Below, piece after piece: positions 9,262-17,507 of a stretch of 64,000 bases of DNA. The stretch is taken from assembly GCA_965248805.1 (NCBI GenBank), contig CBDFKJ010000009.1, forward strand, positions 1,612,001-1,676,000. The letters run 5' to 3'. The notes beneath the pieces were generated by a model that had not been told where the DNA came from, searched no databases, and was given only the letters and a program-made list of their open reading frames with translations. The position numbers were made by a program, and so were the translations under genes. Source of the stretch: CBDFKJ01 sp965248805. GTDB taxonomy: Bacteria; Pseudomonadota; Alphaproteobacteria; UBA6615. Numbering within the stretch: position 1 is the first letter of the stretch; the number at the start of each line of letters is the position of its first letter.

Positions 9262-9480
9262 CCTGGCGTCAATCTGTTAACGGCGGAGGAATAATGCTCC
9301 ACGCGGAGCGGCCGGGCGGTCCGGTGGCGGCGGCGCAAAAACGCGCCAGCGATGTCCCCTTGTCGGTTGTGGCGAGGGGCAGGAAATGTATGGCGTGGAG
9401 CTCTATGCGGCGGTTCGTCTGGCGGTTGTTGTCAACGCCGGCGAGATTATGTACCGACGCGGCAGCGTTGGAAGTTTGGA
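9262..9480 (+). mobile_element. IS21-like remnant (left end and start of istA)
   Basis: A frame at 9386 starts MYGVELYAAVRLAVVV, the N-terminus typical of IS21-family IstA transposases, but departs after ~18 residues. The ~120 bp upstream resembles the leader between an IS21 left end and istA. The rest of istA and all of istB are missing. From about 9480 to 9642 I see nothing recognisable. Confidence 0.45.
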
Positions 9481-9642
9481 CGGCCACAGATCATGCACGG
9501 TGAACGCTAATCGATTTCCACACGACTTCTTTGAGGTATTGGGTCATGAGTGCCATCTTTGCCGGCGGGCCGTTCGGCCTCCGTTCGGCCGTGCTCGTCC
9601 CATTTCATGAACAGTTCGCCAAGATCGTGGCCCCAGGCTGGT

Positions 9643-9768
9643 ATGCGCTGCGTGCGCCTCGACGAGCTGTTCGTCGAGGCGGCGCGGTTCCCGCCCGACA
9701 TGCGGCGCGATGTCAAGCGGGTGGTGCGCGCCTACCGGCGTTTCCGGGCGGTAAACCGGGACGGGTGA
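9643..9768 (+). CDS. Small basic hypothetical protein (island)
   Basis: A 41-codon frame starting ATG 9643, MRCVRLDELFVEAARFPP, ends TGA 10 bp before the next gene. Arg-rich and alpha-helical in composition. Close spacing to 9779 suggests one transcript with it. No family recognised. The frame also extends upstream without a better start, so the exact 5' end is uncertain. Confidence 0.4.
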   Translation: MRCVRLDELFVEAARFPPDMRRDVKRVVRAYRRFRAVNRDG

Positions 9769-9778
9769 GTTCGCGAAC

Positions 9779-10432
9779 ATGCCGCTGCCGCGCCGAACCC
9801 TGTTCACGCTTCCCGAGATTGCCCGGCGCTGGTGCGTCGGTGTGCACGATCTCGGCTGTTACGCCATCGAGGAGGTGCTTGGTCTCTCCACGGTGGTGAA
9901 CGGGGTCGATGCCGAGGTCGGGCACTATGTCGAAGGAAAAGACGGAGACATGGTCCGCGTTTGTGACGGTCGCCGCCGGCTCTCCGGCGTCCATCGGGTC
10001 TTCGGTTTTGACGTCTGGCCGGCGTTCACGGGCGAGAGCACGGCCATTCGGCGCCTGCGTGCGGACGAGGCCGGCGCGGCGTTCATCGAGATCGAGGAGC
10101 CGGCCGGCGGCCTGGAGATCGGCCTCGCCGACCTGGTGATCACGCGCGAGGAACGCGAGCGGTTCGAGGCGGCGCATGGGCTGAACGGTGTGGTTGCGGC
10201 AGGACCCGTCGTCTCGCGGGGCGCGGGTCCCGGCCGCTTGCCGCGCCATGACTGGGACGGCTTCTGGATCGCCGTCTGCACCTACATCCACTACCATGGC
10301 TGGCCCGAGACCCAGGCGGCGCTAGTGCGCAATCTGATGGACGAGTTCGACGCCTACTCGAACGACGCGCCGGACGAGAGCACCGTCAGAAAGAAGGTCT
10401 CCCGCCTGTGGAAGAGCGGTCTCGGGGCGTGA
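9779..10432 (+). CDS. Island hypothetical protein with N-terminal HTH-like segment
   Basis: A 217-residue soluble protein. The N-terminus (LFTLPEIARRWCV then DLGCYAIEEVLGLS) resembles the MerR/excisionase-type winged helix used by integrative elements. The C-terminus (TQAALVRNLMDEFDAYSNDA, then STVRKKVSRLWKSG) resembles conserved segments of alphaproteobacterial island proteins found near integrases. Neighbours are a small gene 10 bp upstream and a convergent HTH gene plus integrase downstream. Function unknown; a regulatory or directionality role is inferred only from the N-terminus and location. Confidence 0.6.
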   Translation: MPLPRRTLFTLPEIARRWCVGVHDLGCYAIEEVLGLSTVVNGVDAEVGHYVEGKDGDMVRVCDGRRRLSGVHRVFGFDVWPAFTGESTAIRRLRADEAGAAFIEIEEPAGGLEIGLADLVITREERERFEAAHGLNGVVAAGPVVSRGAGPGRLPRHDWDGFWIAVCTYIHYHGWPETQAALVRNLMDEFDAYSNDAPDESTVRKKVSRLWKSGLGA

Positions 10433-10458
10433 CAACGTTGCGCAAGTAAATGGACCGT

Positions 10459-10920
10459 TTAGGACCGGCCCTTCCTCGACGCGCCCACGATGCGATCGAC
10501 CTGCGTGCGGGAGATCCGAAACTGCCGGGCGATGGCCGACGGCTTGACGCCGGCCTCGAACGCGGCTCGGATGATGTTGGCTTGGTTGGGAGTTATCTTG
10601 GACACGTGGCTATGCGCCCTTGGCTTGCGTGGTAGCGCCGGCTCGATCCGCGACGCCTTCGCGGTCTGGGCGGCCTTCGTATCGTCATCCCCGATCAAGC
10701 GCCCACGCCGCCGTGCTTCCGCCTTGACCGCGTGCAGCAGAGTGTCGAGCTGGGCATCGTCGAGATATCGGAGAGAGGCGGGCAAATCGGAGGGCAGGGC
10801 AAGCCGCCTTGATGTATCGCCACCGGAGCGCGCCGCCCGCACTGTCCGTCCAGGTATGGGAGCGGCGGGTTCCGGGTCATGAGGATGGGGCGTCGGTGGC
10901 CCTTTGCGGACACGCGACAT
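10459..10920 (-). CDS. Helix-turn-helix protein (resolvase-like C-terminal HTH)
   Basis: A 153-residue protein. The first ~70 residues are proline-rich and probably disordered. The C-terminus carries a clear helix-turn-helix, IRAAFEAGVKPSAIARQF followed by ISRTQVDRIVG (residues ~115-148), of the type ending serine recombinases (HTH_7), but no resolvase catalytic domain is present. It is transcribed in the same direction as the downstream integrase and converges on the 9779 gene. Likely a DNA-binding regulator of the island. The 114 bp between it and the integrase show no recognised feature. Confidence 0.6.
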   Translation of the reverse strand: MSRVRKGPPTPHPHDPEPAAPIPGRTVRAARSGGDTSRRLALPSDLPASLRYLDDAQLDTLLHAVKAEARRRGRLIGDDDTKAAQTAKASRIEPALPRKPRAHSHVSKITPNQANIIRAAFEAGVKPSAIARQFRISRTQVDRIVGASRKGRS

Positions 10921-11034
10921 GGATCAAGAGTGCCGTATGCCGACAGGCTCGGCAAGATTGGTCCGAACGTCACTTGTCCAGGCCCCGGCGGGCGCTGCCG
11001 CCATCATCACACCTGGCGATACCGCACCGCTCGC

Positions 11035-12228
11035 TCAGCTCGATGCATGCTCGCGGTCGCGATGCTCGGCGGCGACCGGGAAATCGACCACCACCGCGCT
11101 GACCCGCTCGGTCGCCTCGCGCAGCGGATGATCGAACAGATGGCTGTAGCGCGCCGTGGTCTGGGGCTGGGTGTGGCCGAGCAGGGCGCCGATGATCGGC
11201 AAGGAGAGCCCGGAACTCACCAGGATCGAGGCGTAGGTGTGGCGCAGGTCGTGCATCCGGACGTCCGGAATACTGGCCTTCCTGCGCACCCCCTCCCAGA
11301 AGGTGGAGATCTTCGTCAAGGCATGATCCGGTGGATCGCCGGGGAAGACGAACCTGCAGAAACGTGGCTGGCCCTCCCGAATATCCCGCAACAGGGCAAC
11401 GACCGCCGCCGACAGCGGCACTCGGTGCTCGCGGCGCTGCTTGGTGTGCGACGACGGCTTGGTCCACACCCCGCCCTCCAGGTCGAACTGCTCCCAGGTC
11501 GCCTTCATCACCTCGCCCTTGCGCGCACCGGTTAGCAGCAGCATGCGGATCACGTTGGCGCAGCGCCGGTTCGGGTGATCCGCCAGCACCGCCGTCAACC
11601 GCCTGATCTCGTCTTCGGTGAGATAACGGTGGCGCGGTGGCTCGGGGTTGAACACCAGTCCGGTGACCGGGTTGTCGGCGCGGTATCCCCAGCGGATGGC
11701 GAGGTTGAACATCTTCCTCAGCACCTGAGCCACCCGGTTGGCCTGGATCGGCGTCTTCTCGGAGATGTATCGGTGCAGCCTGTCGATGTCGGCGTGTTTG
11801 ACCTCGTCGATCCGCAGCTTGCCCAGTAGCGGCAGCACGAAACGCCGCATCAGACTCTGCTGGTCGCGATAGGCATGATCGACCTTGCGGCTGGCATGCT
11901 CCTTCAGATAGCGGGCAACCAGAGCGGCCATTGTCGGTGCTCAGCGCCTTTCATCGCGTAGCCCCAACGGGTCGCCGCCGAGATCGGCGGCCCGCTTGAC
12001 CCGCTTGGCCTCTTCCCGAGCCGCGCTCACAGACCAGTCGGGATAGCCGCCGATCGTCAGCTTGCGTTCCCGTCCGTCGACCCGGTAGCGCACCACGAAA
12101 GATCGGGCCCGGGCCCGGGTCAGGCACAACCCGAATCCGATGATCTGGTCATCCCAGATGTAGCGGCACAATCGCCGTTGCGGCGGCTCGGCCTCGCGCA
12201 CGGCCCGGTCGGTCAGTCTCTCTCGCAT
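11035..12228 (-). pseudogene. P4-type tyrosine integrase with an in-frame TGA
   Basis: Two open frames in the same register: 12228-11941 (95 residues) encodes the DUF4102 arm-binding domain (KLTIGGYPDWSVSAAREEA) and 11931-11035 (298 residues) encodes the core-binding and catalytic domains. They are separated by a single TGA (complement of 11941-11943) and then codons A-P-T before ATG. Catalytic residues are all present: R in TGARKGE, HDLRH, and Y in TTARYSHL. Read through, the protein is ~398 residues, the normal length for P4/prophage integrases. Restart at 11931 would make a truncated catalytic protein with only a weak ribosome site. So the integrase is probably inactivated by one nonsense mutation and the island is stranded. 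Confidence 0.85.
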
Positions 12229-12511
12229 CGCTCTTCGTCCTCATCCGCGTTCTTCGGTGGATGGCCGCGAACGGCTCGGCAAGGCCAGGAGTGACGCTCA
12301 ATAACGCCTGTATATCAAGAGGTTAACGGGAATATAGCGGTGCAGAGGAAGGGTGTCAATCAGGCGGTCTCTGATGATTGATCACGTGGCGCAAAAGTGC
12401 GCGGGCGGCCGGACACGACGCAGCTGCCGCAACAGATCATGGAACTAGCGATAATACATCCAACTGGGGCGTTGGCTTTGATGTGGATGAGAATCGTCTT
12501 GCAGTTTTGAA
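12229..12511. other. Intergenic segment between integrase and iron operon
   Basis: No gene, tRNA or att core recognised. It separates the integrase start from the Fur box of the fbp operon. A and T content rises toward 12440-12511, as expected for a promoter region, but I cannot assign -35 and -10 boxes with confidence. Confidence 0.4.
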
Positions 12512-12532
12512 TGCGAATGATTATCATTCTCA
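12512..12532 (+). promoter_or_regulatory. Fur box (iron-responsive operator)
   Basis: The 21-bp sequence TGCGAATGATTATCATTCTCA-type palindrome is centred on T12522: the 13-bp core AATGATTATCATT is a perfect dyad and the outer four pairs match except one. This is close to the classical Fur box consensus of GATAAT-type repeats. It lies 27 bp upstream of the fbpA ATG, so iron-bound Fur (or an alphaproteobacterial relative) should repress fbpABC in iron-replete cells. Confidence 0.85.
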
Positions 12533-12559
12533 TTGGAGTGCTAACACATAGGAGACCCG

Positions 12560-13597
12560 ATGATGCACAAGTTCCTTTTCTCGCTAGCCGCCCTTGCGAC
12601 GGTGCTTAGCGTCACCTCCGCGCACGCCGCGAGCGAAGTCAATCTGTATTCGTACCGCCAGCCGTTCCTCATCGAGCCGATGCTTGAGGAGTTCACTCGG
12701 CAGACCGGCATCGAGGTGAACGTCGTGTTCGCTAACGAGGGCATGGTGGAGAAGATCAAGGCCGCAGGAGCGAACAATCCGGCCGATGCGGTGCTTACCG
12801 TTGACGTCGGTCGGCTGGATGCACTGCGCCAGGCCGAACTGCTCGATCCCGTCGATTCGTCGATACTCAACGAGACGATTCCCACTCACCTGCGACATCC
12901 CGAAGGACTGTGGTTCGGGCTTACTACACGAGCCCGCATTGCCCTCGTGTCCAAGGACCGCGTGCAGCCGGGTGAGCTCGAGACTCTCGCCGACCTTGCG
13001 GATCCGAAGTTTCGCGGCCGGATCTGCTCCCGGTCCGGCAAGCATGTTTACAACGTCGCTCTCATCGCATCGGTGATCGCCAACGAGGGCGAGGCGGCAG
13101 CAGAGCAGTGGCTCAGCGGCGTACGCAACAATCTTGCTCGCAAGCCTCAGGGCAACGACCGCGCCCAGTCTAAGGCCATCTATGAAGGAGTGTGCGACGT
13201 CGCGATCTCGAACCACTACTACATGGGAAAGATGGCGACGAACGAAGAGAATCCCGAGCAGAAGAAGTGGGCGGCTGCGGTGCGCGTGCAGTTCCTCGAT
13301 CAGCAGGGGCGCGGAAACCACGTGAATATTTCCGGTGCCGCGGTGATCAAGGGCGCGAAGAATATGGCCAATGCGGTTGCCCTCATGGAGTTTCTCACCA
13401 GCGACATAGCACAGAACATGTACGCCACTGTCAATTTCGAGTATCCGATCAAGGCTGGCATCAAGACTCACCCGCTCGTCGAGTCTTGGGGTGTGTTCAA
13501 GGCGGATGACTTGTCCTTGGAGGAAATTGCCCGCAATCGGAAGGCCGCAACCATGCTCGTGGACAAGACCGGGTTCAACGCAGGACCGGGTGTCTGA
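12560..13597 (+). CDS. fbpA: Ferric iron ABC transporter, periplasmic Fe3+-binding protein
   Basis: A 345-residue extracytoplasmic binding protein (FbpA/FutA/AfuA class). Residues 1-24 are a Sec signal peptide (LFSLAALATVLSVTSAHAAS). The mature start EVNLYSYRQPFLIEPMLEEF is typical of FutA-type proteins. The tandem tyrosines Y220-Y221 in NHYYMGKM are the usual Fe3+ ligands. An AGGAGA site lies 5 bp before ATG 12560; ATG 12563 is an alternative. It is first in fbpABC and preceded by a Fur box. Binds free ferric iron in the periplasm and delivers it to FbpB. The gene is intact, in contrast to the surrounding island debris. Confidence 0.92.
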   Translation: MMHKFLFSLAALATVLSVTSAHAASEVNLYSYRQPFLIEPMLEEFTRQTGIEVNVVFANEGMVEKIKAAGANNPADAVLTVDVGRLDALRQAELLDPVDSSILNETIPTHLRHPEGLWFGLTTRARIALVSKDRVQPGELETLADLADPKFRGRICSRSGKHVYNVALIASVIANEGEAAAEQWLSGVRNNLARKPQGNDRAQSKAIYEGVCDVAISNHYYMGKMATNEENPEQKKWAAAVRVQFLDQQGRGNHVNISGAAVIKGAKNMANAVALMEFLTSDIAQNMYATVNFEYPIKAGIKTHPLVESWGVFKADDLSLEEIARNRKAATMLVDKTGFNAGPGV

Positions 13598-13620
13598 TTG
13601 ACGGTAGTTCGTCGGACGGC

Positions 13621-13648
13621 AAGGAGGATCCCGACAGGGATCCTCCTT
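13621..13648 (+). promoter_or_regulatory. Perfect 12-bp hairpin between fbpA and fbpB
   Basis: AAGGAGGATCCC, loop GACA, GGGATCCTCCTT. No U-tract follows, so it is more likely an mRNA-stabilising or partial-attenuation structure that lets fbpA be expressed above fbpBC, as is common for binding-protein genes. fbpB also lacks a strong ribosome site. Confidence 0.65.
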
Positions 13649-13683
13649 GTTCGCACGCCCGGGCACGATCCCACCGACGTCCG

Positions 13684-15423
13684 ATGAATGCGACCGTTGA
13701 GGCCAGCGGGGCGCTGATAACTAAGCCCGCTCGGCAGCGCCTCGCGCCCGATGTCTGGACGGTGCTCGCCGTCGCGATAGGCGCGGTCGTCGCCGTCCCC
13801 ATCGGTTTCGTCCTCTTCACCGCGCTCGGGCCCTCGGACGGTATATGGGATCACCTCGTCTCAACGGTGCTCGCGGAGTACGTCGGCAACACGCTGTGGC
13901 TGACGCTCGGCGTCGGTGTCGGCACGGTTGTCATCGGCACATCGACCGCGTGGCTTGTCACGATGTACCGGTTTCCGGGGCGCCGGGGCCTGTCGTGGGC
14001 GCTGCTGCTTCCCCTCGCGGTGCCGAGCTACGTTCTCGCATTCGTCATCACCGATCAGCTCGAGTACGCGGGCACCGTGCAGAGCGCGTTGCGAGGTCTG
14101 TTCGGCTGGACGTCGCCGCGCGATTACTGGTTCCCGGAGATCCGTTCGCTCGGCGGCGCGACGATCGTGCTGTCACTCGTGCTCTACCCTTATGTATACC
14201 TCCTCGCGCGGGCAGCCTTTATCGAGCAGAGCTTCGGGCTGTTCGAGATGAGCCGCACCCTCGGGCGGGGCCCGGTCGCAAGCTTCTTCACCGTCGCAAT
14301 ACCGCTCGCGCGCCCGGCGATTGCGGTCGGCGTAGCCCTCGCATTGATGGAGACGCTTAACGAATTCGGCACGATCGACTTCTTCGCGGTGCCGACGCTG
14401 ACGGCGGGCATCTTCGACGTATGGCTCAACATGGACAGCACCGCGGCCGCGGCGCAGCTCGCTTCCATACTGGTGTTATTTGCGCTCGTGCTCGTCGCAA
14501 TTGAGCGCACCAGCCGGCGCTCGCGCCGCTATCACAGCACGACGACGCGCGTGCATGCGCTGCCCGAGTATCCGCTCTCTAGGGCGCGCGGTGTTGCCGC
14601 GTTCATCGGGTGCGCGGCACCCGTCGCCCTTGGATTCGTGCTTCCGGCTCTCGTCCTCGGCGGCTACGCGATCGAGTTCTACGCCGAAACCTTCCGAGCA
14701 GACTACCTAGTTTACGTCCGCAACAGCCTAATGCTCGCGACCTGGGCGGCGGTGGTTGCCGCGGCCGCCGGCATCGGCCTCGCCTACGGCGTCCGCCTCT
14801 CGTCGCGCCGGCCGATGCGTTGGCTCGCGGAGTTCGCGACGATCGGCTACGCGGTGCCAGGTGCGGTGCTCGCGGTCGGGATTATGGTGCCCCTAGGGTA
14901 CTTCGACAACACTATCGATGCGATGAGCCGGACACTTTTCGATCTACCACTCGGGCTGTTGATCAGCGGTACTGCGACCGCGCTCGTCATCGGCTACGTT
15001 GTCCGGTTTCTCGCACTCGCGTATCGAACCGTAGACTCCGGTCTGTCCCGCATCACTCCGAACGTCGAGGGGGTCGCAAGAACATTGGGCGCGAGTCCGG
15101 TGCGCTCGCTCATCCGCGTCCACGTGCCGATCATGCGTCCGAGCGTCATCACCGCTGCCTTGCTCGTATTCGTCGACACGATGAAGGAGCTGCCACTGAC
15201 CCTGATCCTACGTCCATTCAACTTCGACACCCTCGCAACCTTCGTGTATCAGTACGCTTCCGCCGAGATGTTGGAAGAATCGGCGCTCGGCGCCATGACC
15301 ATCGTGGTGACAGGTATCATACCGGTCATATTGATGAGCCGAGCGATAACCCACTCCCGTCCCGGCCACCACCGCCCTCATAGGAACAATCGCCGAGGGT
15401 CGGCGCGCGCCGCTAGCGTTTAG
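13684..15423 (+). CDS. fbpB: Ferric iron ABC transporter, duplicated permease
   Basis: A 579-residue inner-membrane protein with two fused permease halves of ~6 helices each. Each half has the cytoplasmic EAA loop that contacts the ATPase: SRTLGRGPVASFFTVAIPLA (~residues 195-215) and ARTLGASPVRSLIRVHVPIM (~463-483). The first helix follows an N-terminal cytoplasmic stretch (VLAVAIGAVVAVPIGFVLFT). The length fits FbpB/SfuB. It is second in the Fur-controlled fbpABC operon, 86 bp after fbpA with a hairpin between, and 20 bp before fbpC. It forms the channel moving Fe3+ from FbpA into the cytoplasm. Confidence 0.92.
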   Translation: MNATVEASGALITKPARQRLAPDVWTVLAVAIGAVVAVPIGFVLFTALGPSDGIWDHLVSTVLAEYVGNTLWLTLGVGVGTVVIGTSTAWLVTMYRFPGRRGLSWALLLPLAVPSYVLAFVITDQLEYAGTVQSALRGLFGWTSPRDYWFPEIRSLGGATIVLSLVLYPYVYLLARAAFIEQSFGLFEMSRTLGRGPVASFFTVAIPLARPAIAVGVALALMETLNEFGTIDFFAVPTLTAGIFDVWLNMDSTAAAAQLASILVLFALVLVAIERTSRRSRRYHSTTTRVHALPEYPLSRARGVAAFIGCAAPVALGFVLPALVLGGYAIEFYAETFRADYLVYVRNSLMLATWAAVVAAAAGIGLAYGVRLSSRRPMRWLAEFATIGYAVPGAVLAVGIMVPLGYFDNTIDAMSRTLFDLPLGLLISGTATALVIGYVVRFLALAYRTVDSGLSRITPNVEGVARTLGASPVRSLIRVHVPIMRPSVITAALLVFVDTMKELPLTLILRPFNFDTLATFVYQYASAEMLEESALGAMTIVVTGIIPVILMSRAITHSRPGHHRPHRNNRRGSARAASV

Positions 15424-15443
15424 CGGCTGGACTCCGATCACCG

Positions 15444-16514
15444 ATGCGCAGACTAAGTGTTACCAATGTATTCCATCGCTTCGACGAGACCCTCGCTGTC
15501 GACGACGTCAGCATCCATGTAGAGGCTGGCGAGCTCGTGTGCCTGCTCGGCCCATCGGGATCGGGTAAGACCACCTTGCTGTCTCTCGTGGCCGGCCTCA
15601 AGACCTTGCAGAACGGCCGCATCACGATCGGGGACACAACAGTAGCCGACAGCGGACACACGCTGCAGGTTCCTCCCGAGAAACGCGGCGTGGGATTAAT
15701 GGTCCAGGACTATGCCTTGTTTCCCCACCTCACCGTTACCCAGAACATCGGGTTCGGGCTTCGAAAGGGATCTCGCGACAGCACATGGATCGAGCGCGCG
15801 CTCGACAAGGTCCAGCTCGCGCATCTGGGCGAACGCTATCCGCATACACTCTCAGGCGGGCAACAGCAGCGAATCGCATTGCTGAGAGCACTCGCGCCAG
15901 ACCCCAACCTCCTGCTGCTCGACGAGCCGTTCTCCGGATTGGACGAGCATCTGAAGCAACGCATTCGCCATGAAACGCAGGCAATGCTTGTGGAGAACGG
16001 CGCCACGACGTTGATGGTGACGCACAATCCGGAAGAGGCGATGCTCCTTGCCGACCGGATCATCGTTCTCAACCACGGGCGGGTGACGCAAGACGCGTCC
16101 CCCGTCGAAGTCTATGCCGCACCGGCGGATCCGTTCACCGCGCGTCTGTTCGGGCCTACAAACGAGCTCAAGGGGGTGGTGCGCGACGGGGCGGTCGATA
16201 CCGTGCTCGGCCGGATACCAACCACCGGGTTAGAGGACGGCCGCGCGGTCCTATGCGTTGTGCGCGCCGGCGGTGTCGAGATCACCACCGCTCTGCCGGA
16301 GGATGGTAGCGGACACGTGCGAGTGCGGGTCGAGTCCGCACGGGCCGTCGGCCCGATGAGCTACCTGAGGCTGATGCCACTCGCGGGTGAAGCGCAGAGG
16401 CAACTACCGGTGATGATCGAGGCGCGCCTTCCCGGCATCCACCCGCCGGAGGTGGGACGCGAGTTCTGGGCGTGCGCGCACGAAGATCAGACCTTCGTCT
16501 TTGCCCTCGATTGA
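15444..16514 (+). CDS. fbpC: Ferric iron ABC transporter, ATP-binding subunit
   Basis: A 356-residue ATPase. Walker A GPSGSGKTT is at residues 36-44, the Q-loop at VQDYALFP, the signature LSGGQQQR at 136-143, Walker B LLLLDEP with D160-E161, and the H-loop at MVTHNPEEA. Residues ~235-356 form the TOBE-like regulatory domain typical of FbpC. It follows fbpB by 20 bp and closes the operon. It powers FbpB-mediated Fe3+ import. No rho-independent terminator is evident just downstream. Confidence 0.92.
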   Translation: MRRLSVTNVFHRFDETLAVDDVSIHVEAGELVCLLGPSGSGKTTLLSLVAGLKTLQNGRITIGDTTVADSGHTLQVPPEKRGVGLMVQDYALFPHLTVTQNIGFGLRKGSRDSTWIERALDKVQLAHLGERYPHTLSGGQQQRIALLRALAPDPNLLLLDEPFSGLDEHLKQRIRHETQAMLVENGATTLMVTHNPEEAMLLADRIIVLNHGRVTQDASPVEVYAAPADPFTARLFGPTNELKGVVRDGAVDTVLGRIPTTGLEDGRAVLCVVRAGGVEITTALPEDGSGHVRVRVESARAVGPMSYLRLMPLAGEAQRQLPVMIEARLPGIHPPEVGREFWACAHEDQTFVFALD

Positions 16515-16589
16515 AGTTGACCCTCAACCACCAAGCGGCACTGGAGCCGCTGGCATGAGTTTTGCCGTTCGGGGCGCGGCGGCTTCTGA

Positions 16590-16793
16590 TCGCCGACCAA
16601 GGCTGCGGCCGACAAGGCCTACCAGAACGCGATAAAAAACTCCGACAAGCAAAATGCCCGCATCGAGCACGACATGGCTCTGGAACGCGCCGCCATCGAA
16701 CTACTGTCGGACCGTACCGAACTGTTAAAGCAGTTCAGCGACAATTCCTCATGCAAGAAGCGGCATTCGGACACGATCTTCGCGGCGACCTAA
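16590..16793 (+). pseudogene. Remnant of type I restriction enzyme R subunit (hsdR 3' end)
   Basis: The frame from ~16599 to TAA 16791 reads DKAYQNAIKNSDKQNARIEH then LLSDRTELLKQFSDNSSCKK and SDTIFAAT. This is the characteristic C-terminus of HsdR (consensus YQNA-K-NSDKQNARIEHD and ELFKQFSDN-SFK). The rest of the ~1000-residue gene, plus hsdM and hsdS, is absent. A leftover from a deleted restriction-modification locus next to the island attachment site. Confidence 0.6.
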
Positions 16794-16870
16794 GTCGACA
16801 GGGCAGCGCCGGGGTAGCGGAAGAACGGTTTAACTCAGCCTCTTTGGCGGAGCGCAAATCTGAAGACAAA

Positions 16871-17040
16871 TCACTTCACAAAACGATCCGAGCGATCCAG
16901 AAATAAAACAGCAAATAAGACAATAAGGGCCTGGGTCAGCGCCGCCGCCACGCCGCACAGGAGGTAGAACACCACGAAGCGCACGTGACCCATGGCGTCC
17001 TCGATGTAGTTCCCGAAGCCGAACCTGCGTAATGCACGGT
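16871..17040 (-). pseudogene. Remnant of a rhomboid-family intramembrane protease
   Basis: Minus-strand frame reading FGNYIEDAMGHVRFVVFYLL followed by CGVAAALTQALI, which matches the conserved N-terminal segment of bacterial rhomboid proteases (G-D-NVEDAMGH-RF-FYLLCG). The catalytic GxSG and His segments are missing. The frame ends at the TGA complementary to 16871-16873. Short, isolated, surrounded by other debris. Confidence 0.5.
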
Positions 17041-17090
17041 TCGATCAACCAGCACAGCACACGGTCGTCCACGAAGTCCAGGGGCGCCGT

Positions 17091-17107
17091 CTCCGCACTA
17101 TCTCCGT
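17091..17107 (+). repeat. 17-bp direct repeat, copy 1 (possible integrase arm site)
   Basis: CTCCGCACTATCTCCGT, repeated exactly at 17350-17366. The two copies flank the tRNA-fMet 3' remnant at 17237-17281. Direct repeats either side of a tRNA-derived core are the layout of integrase arm-type sites; that function is inferred. Confidence 0.55.
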
Positions 17108-17236
17108 GCGCGAATGGCATTTGGTTGGCATCCCACGGCGAGATTGTGTTCGAAGTGGCGGCGAATGTCTTAAGACATTCAAAGACATGCCGAATATGCA
17201 CGCGAAATCAATAGTTTAGAAAACCAACTCGAAACG

Positions 17237-17281
17237 ACTCATAACCTGAAGGTCGTTGGTTCGAATCCAACCCCCGCAACC
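17237..17281 (+). other. 3' half of tRNA-fMet(CAU): island attachment-site scar
   Basis: From CTCATAACCTGAAGGTC to CCCCCGCAACCA this matches the 3' half of bacterial initiator tRNA, starting exactly at the anticodon loop and including a perfect T-arm (GTTGG/CCAAC around TTCGAAT), acceptor strand CCCCGCA, discriminator A and CCA. The bases upstream (AACGA) cannot pair with the anticodon stem, and no D-arm or 5' acceptor exists, so it is not a functional tRNA. Phages and ICEs that use tRNA genes leave exactly such 3' copies at one end. The intact tRNA-fMet should lie outside the window. Confidence 0.85.
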
Positions 17282-17284
17282 AAA

Positions 17285-17314
17285 AAGGCCCGTAACTTCA
17301 AATTGTTACGGGCC
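17285..17314 (+). terminator. Hairpin after the tRNA-fMet remnant
   Basis: AGGCCCGTAAC, loop TTCAAATT, GTTACGGGCCT is a perfect 11-bp stem followed by CCTAATTT. It is probably the original tRNA or element terminator carried with the att site. Confidence 0.7.
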
Positions 17315-17349
17315 TCCTAATTTCCTGTGTCACGACACCGCCGCCGCGA

Positions 17350-17366
17350 CTCCGCACTATCTCCGT
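17350..17366 (+). repeat. 17-bp direct repeat, copy 2
   Basis: Exact second copy of CTCCGCACTATCTCCGT, 259 bp from the first and on the other side of the tRNA-fMet remnant. Both copies are followed within 10 bp by AATGGC. Confidence 0.55.
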
Positions 17367-17393
17367 AAATGGCGTGGCGACGAGTGGCGAGGG

Positions 17394-17507
17394 GTGGCGA
17401 TCAAGGTCGTCCGGGCGCACATCGGCTCCGACAGCGACGGGGCGGCCGTGAATCAGGCCCGCGGCCGTCTCCTGGAGACCCTGCGGGAGGTGCGCCATGC
17501 AGGTTAG
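17394..17507 (+). CDS. Small hypothetical phage-like protein
   Basis: A GTG-started frame of 37 residues (MAIKVVRAHIGSDSDGAAVN... ending LETLREVRHAG) overlaps the next gene by 11 bp. The upstream frame is open further without a better start, so the gene could have been truncated when the element integrated. No family assigned. Confidence 0.4.
   Translation: MAIKVVRAHIGSDSDGAAVNQARGRLLETLREVRHAG

Noticed and set aside
11941..11943. TGA recoding (Trp or Sec) to explain in-frame stops in the integrase and IS copy 1
   Set aside because: Ribosomal genes here (rplP, rpmC, rplC) end in TGA, other broken genes stop at TAG, and no SECIS-like element is seen. Plain nonsense mutations are simpler.
13621..13648. 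Rho-independent terminator after fbpA
   Set aside because: Stem is perfect but no U-run follows, and fbpBC continue in the same direction; better viewed as an intercistronic stabiliser or attenuator.
17234..17281. Functional tRNA gene
   Set aside because: No 5' acceptor strand, D-arm or matching anticodon stem upstream; only the 3' half is present.
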